Shown here: positions 6,838-13,587 of the stretch, piece after piece
How positions within the stretch are numbered: position 1 is the stretch's first letter
Layout of the letters: each line of letters opens with the position of its first letter
Source of the DNA: Anaerolineales bacterium UBA1136
GTDB taxonomy: Bacteria > Chloroflexota > Anaerolineae > Anaerolineales > UBA11657
Reading direction: 5' to 3'
Assembly (NCBI GenBank): GCA_002311455.1
Contig: DCAJ01000117.1
Coordinates: forward strand, 5,139-21,374
Length of the DNA: 16,236 bases
Notes under the pieces: generated by a model
The model's input: only the letters and a program-made list of their open reading frames with translations
What the model was told of the DNA's origin: nothing
Databases searched by the model: none
Translations under genes and position numbers: made by a program

Positions 6838-8424
6838 CTAGGACTCATACCTCCAGTAAGCGTCCCCAATATGTTTGTAGCACAAATTACTGCCTAAAAC
6901 TGCAAGAATGGGTTCTGGAGGGACTCGCCTGACAACATTAACAGCACTATACAATGTGTGTGCATGAACATTTCCTTGAGGAGTGAGTTTGGACAACTCC
7001 CAAAATATTCGTTCAACAATTTTCTCTAGAGCCACACCATTATGTAATAAGTGCTCACATAGAGCTTTAACACCTGACGAATCCTCAACACATACTATAT
7101 TTTCTTCAACATAACCCACGGAAATATCACGTTTACGTAACTCAAAGTAAAATCTTCCATCCTCGATCAATAATGTCCTCACCCACTCCTTTGTAGGATT
7201 GCGTCGCTCAATATGTACAATGCATTCGCTCAGATCAGCTCCCGGTGCTATACTAATTCGAGCCCCTGTAATCACATCATATTTCTTATAAAATGGGCCC
7301 ATACCCCAAACGAAGCGCTCTTTCTGTGCAACCCAGCCTGGTAGGCGCTCTCCTGACAGCACATCGATCAATGTTATCTTGACACGAGGTGAAACAAGTG
7401 CAGACGGGAATAAATGTGCTGTGTAAGGACTCAGAGGCAGTGTACCAGCCTTCAGATGAGGATATGTAAGTACTATTTCAGCCGGACCCTTGGCATGTTC
7501 TATTTCAACATTTTCGCTGAATTCGTCACGCAATGCCAGGGACAATTTTTTCATGTCTTCAGTTAATGTGTCCGCTATAACATCAACGGACTCACAGACG
7601 AGATACTTTTCCGACATAATAATATCTCTAGGTTTCATACGACTCAAGAACCAGAGGACTTGACCAGCAGGACCAACATCTTCAAAACGCTCATCCCTTT
7701 GCAGAGTATAGTTGAGAGAAAAAATCAATAATTCCTCGTCGCTCTCTCCAGTCATCCCAATTTGCTGCAAAAGCTCCTTTGTCGATAACGGGCGTCCGTC
7801 AGCTAAATCAAGAGCAGCCTCAGCCAAATTGAGGTATCCAGTGTTGATATCCATCAACAAATCAACGGGGAACCAGTATCCCGACAGACGAACCAATTCC
7901 CCGCACTCTAACAAATCAGCTTGAATTTTGTTTTTTAAGATTGGGGTATTTTTCTGCAGTATCTGTTGAGCAAAATCACTCAAAGGATTAGAGTTACCAT
8001 TAGCACCAGAGTTGAAATTATTGTTCAAAGGATGCCTTTCCAAACCGCTAGCGAACTCACGAGTTATGTCATCTTCACATAGAACCTGCATGACCTCAAA
8101 CTCGCCATAATCTGGGTTATGGCCATTACGAATTGAGAGCACTTCACCACTCAATCCGTCTAACAGCGGGAAATGAACTTCCTGCCCAGACACATAAGTT
8201 TCGCCAGGACTATACACTTTGGCCAAACCCTTATCTTCGCGCTCAATAACATTCTTTTCTTGTTCCTGCTCAAGTTTATGTTCTAATAATGCCAGAACTA
8301 CTTCCTCGGTACTCCAAGGAGTGCCAGCTTCAAGCAGCAAGTTGATTAAATGATCGTAGTCCTGAGATTGAAGTGAAAACGATTCTAACCAGTCTGTATT
8401 AGTCAAATTGTTGTTTTGTATCAC
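6838..8424 (-). CDS. Uncharacterised 528-aa protein with winged-helix/HARE-HTH-like segments
   Basis: Begins at GTG 8424. This is the only usual start codon between the in-frame TGA upstream and the first good coding sequence. It shows a short helical N terminus (PWSTEEVVLALLEHKLEQEQE, about 36-56), a beta-rich part (GETYVSGQEVHFPLLDG, 74-90), a low-complexity Asn/Gly/Ser linker (about 134-147) and a segment at about 198-262 (ALDLADGRPLSTKELL, then FSLNYTLQRDERFEDVG, LWFLSRM). That segment resembles the HARE-HTH-type winged helix. A second such segment ends the protein (about 483-528, VVRRVPPEPILAVLG and YKHIGDAYWRYES). DNA or nucleoprotein binding is inference from this resemblance. It leads an operon with the 150-aa protein and the MoaD-like protein, driven by the consensus promoter at 8467-8496. 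Confidence 0.75.
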   Translation of the reverse strand: MIQNNNLTNTDWLESFSLQSQDYDHLINLLLEAGTPWSTEEVVLALLEHKLEQEQEKNVIEREDKGLAKVYSPGETYVSGQEVHFPLLDGLSGEVLSIRNGHNPDYGEFEVMQVLCEDDITREFASGLERHPLNNNFNSGANGNSNPLSDFAQQILQKNTPILKNKIQADLLECGELVRLSGYWFPVDLLMDINTGYLNLAEAALDLADGRPLSTKELLQQIGMTGESDEELLIFSLNYTLQRDERFEDVGPAGQVLWFLSRMKPRDIIMSEKYLVCESVDVIADTLTEDMKKLSLALRDEFSENVEIEHAKGPAEIVLTYPHLKAGTLPLSPYTAHLFPSALVSPRVKITLIDVLSGERLPGWVAQKERFVWGMGPFYKKYDVITGARISIAPGADLSECIVHIERRNPTKEWVRTLLIEDGRFYFELRKRDISVGYVEENIVCVEDSSGVKALCEHLLHNGVALEKIVERIFWELSKLTPQGNVHAHTLYSAVNVVRRVPPEPILAVLGSNLCYKHIGDAYWRYES

Positions 8425-8466
8425 TGGGAAATTTAGCGTGGCAAACCTGAATCAATTACGAGCTTT

Positions 8467-8496
8467 ATTATAAGTGCAGAACTGATACATTGTCAA
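8467..8496 (-). promoter_or_regulatory. Consensus sigma70-type promoter of the 528-aa/MoaD-like operon
   Basis: On the minus strand TTGACA (8496-8491) and TATAAT (8472-8467), both perfect, are separated by 18 nt. Predicted initiation is near 8460, giving a leader of about 36 nt before GTG 8424. That leader has no strong Shine-Dalgarno. A palindromic ACACGTGT (8497-8504 region) abuts the -35 and could be an operator. Confidence 0.8.
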
Positions 8497-8601
8497 ACAC
8501 GTGTACTTGTGCACTATCACAGTAACCATGCGGATTCCGAAAAAAATGCGTGTGAGAAACAGCTTAGTCTGGATGAAAGTAATAGTATCTATCCAATTAA
8601 T

Positions 8602-9729
8602 TCACTTCACTTGACCAGATTTTTCTGGGAAAAGACCAAGCACACCACTTTCATTGGCACTACAGATGCCACGTTCCGTAATCAAAGCTGTTACTAACCT
8701 AGATGGTGTCACATCAAAAGCAAAATTAGCCGCTGCACTTGTTTCAGGTGCAAGCAACACAGATCGGATTTCTCCCTCGTTTAAACCACTGATATTTTTT
8801 ACCTCTGACTCATCTCGCTCTTCAATAGGTATTTGCGCAACCCCATCTGTATTCTCCCAATCAAAAGTCGAAGAAGGTAAAGCTACGTAAAATGGTACAT
8901 TATTGTCCTGCGCAGCTAGCGCCTTTAAATATGTACCGATTTTATTTGCAACATCACCTGTATATACAGTACGATCAGAACCAGTTATTACCATGTCCAC
9001 CATGTCATGCTGCATGAGATGACCACCAACATTATCTGCCACTATAGTATGTGGAACTCCGTGTTGACCAAGCTCCCACGCGGTAAGACGGGAACCTTGA
9101 TTTCGTGGTCGAGTTTCATCAACCCAGACGTGAACCTTAATGCCATTGTCATGTGCCAAATAAATAGGTGATGTAGCAGTCCCATAATCCACACATGCTA
9201 GCCAGCCCGCATTACAATGAGTCAGTATATTAACTGTTTCTCCAGATTTTGCCTGACTAATGGATTCAATCAAGCCAACTCCGTGTTCACCAATTAAGCG
9301 ACAAGACTCTAGCTCCTCCGCAGCTATTTCACCTGCAAGCTCTAGGATAATTTGAATCCTTGCCGCCACATCTCCTTCAATGAGCCGAAGTCCATTTATC
9401 TGACGATCCAATGCCCAAAACAGGTTAATAGCCGTAGGGCGCGATGATCTCAATAAACCAGCAGCTTCATCGAGTGTCCGCATAAAATTTGACACAGTCT
9501 CATCCGATGCTGATAGGGCAGCCAAATACATTCCATAAGCTGCAGTAACGCCTATTAGGGGTGCACCACGTACATGCATATCTTTAATGGCGATCGCAGC
9601 CTGTTCTACTGTGGTTAGATCTTCTATTACAAATCTATGGGGCAGCCATCGCTGATCAATGATCTGTATAACAGAATCATCATTTGGTTTTATCCATATA
9701 GTGTTATAGTGTTTGCCATCTACCTTCAT
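8602..9729 (-). CDS. mtnA: S-methyl-5-thioribose-1-phosphate isomerase
   Basis: A 375-residue MtnA. It converts 5-methylthioribose 1-phosphate to 5-methylthioribulose 1-phosphate in the cytosolic methionine salvage pathway, recycling methylthioadenosine. Family signatures are VRGAPLIGVTAAYG (53-66), ILTHCNAGWLA with catalytic Cys172, VWVDETRPRNQGSRLTAWEL (201-220), GSDRT with catalytic Asp252 (usually GADRI), GDVANKIGTY (258-267) and PIEERDE (301-307). Length is normal. The related eIF2B-alpha/beta/delta and ribose-1,5-bisphosphate isomerase families lack this full set. The start ATG 9729 is preceded by AAGGATG (9740-9746), which overlaps the stop codon of the upstream M23 gene, so the two are translationally linked. 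Downstream, about 105 bp separate its stop from the next promoter, with no clear terminator. No other salvage gene is in the window. Confidence 0.93.
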   Translation of the reverse strand: MKVDGKHYNTIWIKPNDDSVIQIIDQRWLPHRFVIEDLTTVEQAAIAIKDMHVRGAPLIGVTAAYGMYLAALSASDETVSNFMRTLDEAAGLLRSSRPTAINLFWALDRQINGLRLIEGDVAARIQIILELAGEIAAEELESCRLIGEHGVGLIESISQAKSGETVNILTHCNAGWLACVDYGTATSPIYLAHDNGIKVHVWVDETRPRNQGSRLTAWELGQHGVPHTIVADNVGGHLMQHDMVDMVITGSDRTVYTGDVANKIGTYLKALAAQDNNVPFYVALPSSTFDWENTDGVAQIPIEERDESEVKNISGLNEGEIRSVLLAPETSAAANFAFDVTPSRLVTALITERGICSANESGVLGLFPEKSGQVK

Positions 9730-9744
9730 AATTGAAGATCATCC

Positions 9745-11136
9745 TTAATTAATCTCCTGCTTAATCCATTCCAATGGATCAACCTGGATACCATTGATCC
9801 ATACTTCCCAATGCAGATGTGGACCAGTGGAAAGGCCAGTACTGCCAACGTACCCTATCAGTTCTCCATTTCCCAGCTTTTGACCCACAGATACTGCCGA
9901 CTCTTTCTGATGCCAGTAACCAGTATACACTCCAATACCATGATCTATGATAGTTGTAGTACCTCGAATGTTAAGATTTTTCGACATTACAACTACCCCG
10001 GAAGCAGGTGTGTAAATTGGCGTACCTTCCGGTGCCCCAAAATCTACTCCTCCATGAAAAGTTAGATATTCGCTCCCATTATAACTCCGCCGCATGCCGA
10101 AACGAGTCGTAATGTAATCCATAGAAATTGGGGGGGTAAAAACATCTTCCCACAATTTATGATCAGTGAAAACTGATACTGAATTTGAGATAATTTCATC
10201 CTCGACTGCACGTACATCCTTATCCTCTAGCAACTTTGCCTTATCTGGCACCAAAACTATACGCTGAGATTGATACTGTGCATCCGCAACTGGCAAACGC
10301 ATCTCCAGGGTAATTCGCTGGCCATCATTCCTCTCAGCGGTCACCGATAATGGATAGATTCCGGGATCAGACATTGCATGCACACCAAACAATGATATTT
10401 GTCGCTCGCCAATTGACGTAAAATTCAAAGTGGTAGTGCCAAAAATTCCATCGACAGATGTTTGAGGATCGGTAACAATACTAATCATCACTGGATGACC
10501 TTGATTTGGATGTTTATCAGTTATGATGACATCCACAAATGGATCAGGAATCGGAGTCATAGTTTGAGTGCCAGGCAAATAAATTAATTCACCAGGCACA
10601 GGTAACCGAATATCTGACCACCCGTTCACTAACATAAGTTCATAGGGACTGCAATCAGCATTGATTGCCATGTCTAATAATGTATCCTGCTGCCCGACCA
10701 CCGAGAAATTTCCTTGATTAGATGTTTCTAGATTCTCGGGAATCTTATATATCAAAGGCTGTCCAAGATACAATGTATAAGGATTTACAATACGATTCAG
10801 TTTTATCAAAGTGCTAAGGGAATTATTTAATTCAAATTGCAATGAGACGAACGATTCGCCTGGACGTACTAGATAAGTATCAACTAAGCCGCTGACATCA
10901 ACATAGCCCGGCAACAACAAAATCTGGCCGATTGATAGCAATGAAGAGTTTTCTATTCCATTTAGTTTTTGAAGTGACTCTACACTCCCTCCAAACTGCT
11001 GGGCAATAGAATATAGAGTGTCGCCTGCCCGAACCTGATACAAAGGCCCCTCTTGCTCCTCCGCACCAACAAAACTATAACAAGCAAATATGCCGATGAT
11101 AATAATCAGAACAACACGAAATGACAGGGTGTGCAT
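9745..11136 (-). CDS. Secreted LysM/M23-family peptidoglycan endopeptidase
   Basis: A 463-residue exported protein. A hydrophobic N terminus (about 6-22) ends near FVGAEE, a signal peptide. LysM repeats follow at about 33-77 (YQVRAGDTLYSIAQQFGG...LLLPG) and 87-133, with a weaker third at about 144-188. All are peptidoglycan-binding. Residues about 195-285 look like an Ig-type beta domain. The C-terminal M23 (lysostaphin/LytM-type) domain has HGGVD with His361 and Asp365, YWHQ with His409, and GPHLHWEV with His440 and His442. The zinc and catalytic set is complete, so an active cell-wall hydrolase is expected rather than an EnvC-like inactive regulator. ATG 11136 has no ribosome-binding site but a promoter ends 7 nt before it, suggesting a leaderless message. 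mtnA follows after 15 nt. A link between the two functions is not obvious. Confidence 0.92.
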   Translation of the reverse strand: MHTLSFRVVLIIIIGIFACYSFVGAEEQEGPLYQVRAGDTLYSIAQQFGGSVESLQKLNGIENSSLLSIGQILLLPGYVDVSGLVDTYLVRPGESFVSLQFELNNSLSTLIKLNRIVNPYTLYLGQPLIYKIPENLETSNQGNFSVVGQQDTLLDMAINADCSPYELMLVNGWSDIRLPVPGELIYLPGTQTMTPIPDPFVDVIITDKHPNQGHPVMISIVTDPQTSVDGIFGTTTLNFTSIGERQISLFGVHAMSDPGIYPLSVTAERNDGQRITLEMRLPVADAQYQSQRIVLVPDKAKLLEDKDVRAVEDEIISNSVSVFTDHKLWEDVFTPPISMDYITTRFGMRRSYNGSEYLTFHGGVDFGAPEGTPIYTPASGVVVMSKNLNIRGTTTIIDHGIGVYTGYWHQKESAVSVGQKLGNGELIGYVGSTGLSTGPHLHWEVWINGIQVDPLEWIKQEIN

Positions 11137-11143
11137 TTAGGTA

Positions 11144-11171
11144 AATATAATACAGGACAAAGAGTTGTCTA
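11144..11171 (-). promoter_or_regulatory. Leaderless-type promoter of the M23/mtnA unit
   Basis: On the minus strand TAGACA (11171-11166) is followed after 16 nt by TATATT (11149-11144), and the ATG begins 7 nt later. Initiation 7-8 nt beyond the -10 would fall on the start codon itself. A 14-bp inverted repeat lies just upstream at 11203-11245. Confidence 0.6.
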
Positions 11172-11202
11172 AATCCAAGAAATTCTTAAACCTATGCCAG
11201 TG

Positions 11203-11245
11203 TACTATATAGACTATATTAGTGGCAAATTTAGTCTATATAGTA
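11203..11245. repeat. 14-bp perfect inverted repeat between divergent genes
   Basis: The arms TACTATATAGACTA (11203-11216) and TAGTCTATATAGTA (11232-11245) are exact reverse complements around a 15-nt spacer. Each arm contains the palindrome CTATATAG. It lies between the M23 promoter and the start of the broken trmI gene, so it could be a pair of operator sites or a hairpin. No T-run makes it a terminator. Confidence 0.65.
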
Positions 11246-11280
11246 TAGTGTCTGCCCTCTACTAGTACTATGACAATTAC

Positions 11281-12055
11281 ATGAACACAACTTCGGTCGG
11301 TGAACTCGTATAACTAGTAAGCATAAAGGATCAAAAATTATTTCTGCTCACTATTCAAAAAGATGAAAAACTAGAAACCCACTATGGTGTCATCAAACAT
11401 TCACACATCATAGGACAGCCCTACGGAAGTTTAGTGTGCTCCCATTATGGGTGCAGAGTTTCTTGTTCTGATTCCTTCTACATCTAGCATTACACGTACC
11501 ATCAAACGTAAATCTCAGATAATTTTCCCTAATAATCTTAGGTTAATACTGTTAAGACTTTCAATCCAACCTGGACACGAGGTTATTGAAGCTGGAACCG
11601 ATAGTGGAGCTTTGACTTTTACTCTAGCACGAGCCATAGGCCCTGATGGAAAGGCTTATTCATACGATATGCACGCAGACATGCAAAACTTGGCTAGGGA
11701 AAACTTGGAGTTAGTAGGCATGAATAAACGTGTAGATCTCAAAACACGTGATATTGCTGACGGATTCGATGAATCCGTCAGCAATTTTCTTGGATGTACC
11801 AAATCCCTGGGAGTACCTAACTCAGGTAAACAGTAGCCTGCAGAATGGTGGTTTTTTGGAGCTCTGGTCCCCACTACTAGCCAAGTCACAAAACTTCTCG
11901 AAGCACTGAAACAAGCTCCATTTGGGCAATTGGAGGTTGTGGAGGTTATGATCCGAAATTACAAAACCATCCCCGCTAGATTGAGGCCGTCAGACCGAAT
12001 GGTGGCTCACACAGGTTACTTGATTTTCGCACGTGGACTATACACAATGTTGTAG
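11281..12055 (+). pseudogene. trmI: tRNA (adenine-58-N1)-methyltransferase, degraded
   Basis: Joining frames recovers almost a complete TrmI, the SAM-dependent enzyme that makes m1A58 in the tRNA T-loop. N-terminal part: GELV-stop-LVSIKDQKLF and HYGVIKHSHIIGQPYGS. Rossmann part: FLVLIPSTSSITRTIKRKSQIIFP, VIEAGTDSGALT and YSYDMHADMQNLARENL. C-terminal part: AIFLDVPNPWEYLTQV, FGALVPTTSQVTKLLEAL and RPSDRMVAHTGYLIFARG. Lesions are: TAA at 11311 for an expected Leu codon; one extra G at 11449-11451; a shift at 11780-11782 coinciding with a perfect inverted repeat; and one T missing from the T6 run at 11852-11857. The SAM loop also reads GTDSG where GTGSG is usual. The ATG at 11281 has TATGAC 6 nt upstream. 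Two lesions are homopolymer indels and might be read errors, but the others are not. The Nudix remnant follows directly. Confidence 0.85.
11753..11785. repeat. Perfect 15-bp inverted repeat with GAT loop inside trmI remnant
   Basis: The arms ATTGCTGACGGATTC (11753-11767) and GAATCCGTCAGCAAT (11771-11785) are exact reverse complements around a 3-nt loop, then TTT follows. The right arm covers the codons where the reading frame is lost. An arm this long with so small a loop is not expected by chance in 16 kb. Confidence 0.9.
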
Positions 12056-12081
12056 GCGGAGTAATAATCAAGACTACTATA

Positions 12082-12654
12082 CTAACCAATCTACTGCAAA
12101 TATTAAGCGCAAGTTTGGATAATACTTATAACCGTGTTGATGCCTCGCTATATACCTGCAAAGCTGCAGTACTTATTCCACTCCTTAATAAGAGCAGCGA
12201 TTAGCATATACTCCGTACTTTACGCAGTTGCACTTATCCGAACACAAAGGTGAAATAGCATTTCCAGGTGGACGAGTTGATAAAATGGATGGTTGTCCCG
12301 CCGATACTGCTCTCCGTGAGGCCAAAGAAGAAATAGGACTAAACCCTGATCAAGCAAATATCCTAGGATCTTTATCCTTATGCAACACCAGTACAGGCTG
12401 GTATGTGACTCCCATAGTAGCAACCATACCCTATCCGTATAAGTTTAACACTAATAAAAGAAACAGACAAAATGTTCACTGTACCGCTGAAATGGCTCGC
12501 CAAACCATTCAATCTTACATCACAAAGGCATAATAGTCCTGATTACAATGTCCAGTGCGATACGCCCATGTTCCATCCATTTACAGGAAATGTTATTTGG
12601 GGTATGACAGAAAAATTGATTTTACAACTATTGCACACAGTTGGAATAAAGTAG
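12082..12654 (+). pseudogene. CoA-pyrophosphatase-type Nudix hydrolase, degraded
   Basis: Joined frames give KAAVLIPLLNKSSD-stop-HILRTLRS, then HLSEHKGEIAFPGGRVDKMD, then the Nudix box with ALREAKEEIGL, TSTGWYVTPIVATIPYPY, FTVPLKWLAKPFN and GNVIWGMTEKLILQLL. This matches the NudL/CoAse subfamily, which splits coenzyme A or related nucleoside diphosphates. The LSEHKGEIAFPGG segment is its diagnostic extension before the Nudix box. Lesions are TAG at 12202-12204 where Trp is likely, a one-base loss at about 12228-12230, and one extra A in the A-run at 12469-12472. No intact start is visible, so the 5' limit is approximate. The catalytic Nudix residues (REAKEE) survive, so decay is recent or parts are sequencing error. 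The remnant ends just before the bidirectional terminator. Confidence 0.82.
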
Positions 12655-12698
12655 AATGAAAAAACACCGCCATTTTGACTAGCGGTGTTTTTTCATTC
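12654..12698. terminator. Bidirectional intrinsic terminator
   Basis: Perfect 17-bp inverted arms, GAATGAAAAAACACCGC (12654-12670) and its complement (12682-12698), flank an 11-nt loop. The GC core ACACCGC/GCGGTGT is followed by six T residues on both strands. It ends plus-strand transcription from the trmI/Nudix remnants and minus-strand transcription from rplY, and its left arm overlaps the Nudix TAG stop. Confidence 0.93.
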
Positions 12699-12734
12699 AA
12701 TATAGGTGATTATCTTACAAGAAAAACTAAGAGA

Positions 12735-13424
12735 TTATTCGGCACTTTCGGCATTGCCACTTGATTCTTCAAAATCATCATCAGCAACTTTGCCCTTCTC
12801 AATCACCTCCACATCCTCAGCATCCAGTTCTAAGCCTTCTTCCTCTTCCTCTTCGACTTCAACTTCAACAATTCCCGCATAAGCAACTCTAGCTACAGCT
12901 TCCTCCAAATCGGTAAGTATAGTAATACCCTCTGGCACAGCTAGATCTGATACTAGTATCCTATCACCAAGCTTTTTCATTCCCTCTACACTTACCTCTA
13001 TGATATTAATAATATCTTTTGGCAAACATTCTACTTCTAATTCGTATAGATTAGTCATAACCGCATACTCACCAGTAGCAGATGCGGGAGATTCTCCCAC
13101 AAGACTTATTGGAACAGTAATGGTTAGTACCTGATCCATATCTACCGCCATAAAATCAACATGAAGCGGGTGTCCCCGAAGTACATCTCTCTGCAACTCT
13201 CGGACAATTGTCATGTGATTTTGACCGTCCAACTCGAGATCAATTAGAATCGTACCTTGCAAACGAGTAAGCAGTTGTCCCGCCTCATGCGCAGGCAATT
13301 GAAGAGCAACCGCCTCTATATTAGAGCCATAAAGTACACCTGGCAATAAACCATTGCGCCTAAGTTGGTTTAAGCCTTTGCTTATAACAGTTCTTGTTTG
13401 TGCTTTTAATAATGCAGTATCCAT
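12735..13424 (-). CDS. rplY: 50S ribosomal protein L25/general stress protein Ctc
   Basis: A 229-residue CTC-type L25, the protein that binds 5S rRNA in the large subunit. The N-terminal 5S-binding domain spans about 1-90, with LRRNGLLPGVLYG (about 20-32) and VRELQRDVLRGHPLHVDF (about 73-90) as signatures. The TL5-type C-terminal beta domain runs to about 180 (VPISLVGES, LEVECLPKDI, DRILVSDLAVPEG). A long Glu/Asp-rich tail of about 45 residues follows, common in CTC proteins of some phyla and probably disordered. ATG 13424 is preferred to TTG 13427, because AAGGCGG (13431-13437) lies 6 nt upstream of the ATG. It is transcribed divergently from the lipoprotein gene at 13588 and ends at the shared terminator. 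The usual neighbour pth is not in the window on its 3' side. Confidence 0.94.
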   Translation of the reverse strand: MDTALLKAQTRTVISKGLNQLRRNGLLPGVLYGSNIEAVALQLPAHEAGQLLTRLQGTILIDLELDGQNHMTIVRELQRDVLRGHPLHVDFMAVDMDQVLTITVPISLVGESPASATGEYAVMTNLYELEVECLPKDIINIIEVSVEGMKKLGDRILVSDLAVPEGITILTDLEEAVARVAYAGIVEVEVEEEEEEGLELDAEDVEVIEKGKVADDDFEESSGNAESAE

Positions 13425-13571
13425 CAACTACCGCCTTGCATATAATTCGCGCATGTTACCTTAAGTTACTTGCCACGAACATAATAATAGAAATAATATT
13501 AGTGCTATGGTCACCCAATGATGTGGGCCAGCGAATTCTAGCTTGGCTGAGCATTTTAGTCAAGAACGATA

Positions 13572-13580
13572 TGGTACGAT
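13572..13580 (+). promoter_or_regulatory. Extended -10 (TGG-TACGAT), leaderless-type start of the G5 lipoprotein
   Basis: TGG at 13572-13574 precedes TACGAT at 13575-13580, then 7 nt (TATAAGC) and the ATG at 13588. No Shine-Dalgarno is present and the -35 region is poor, as expected for an extended -10 promoter. Initiation would fall at the start codon. Confidence 0.45.
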
Positions 13581-13587
13581 TATAAGC

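Noticed and set aside
8528..8614. Plus-strand 28-codon ORF in the gap between mtnA and the 528-aa gene
   Set aside because: It has no ribosome-binding site, overlaps the 3' end of mtnA and has no distinctive composition.
13428..13587. tRNA or small RNA in the rplY/lipoprotein gap
   Set aside because: No T-loop GTTCRA-like sequence or cloverleaf pairing. The GGTCACCCA/TGTGGGCC segment does not pair properly.
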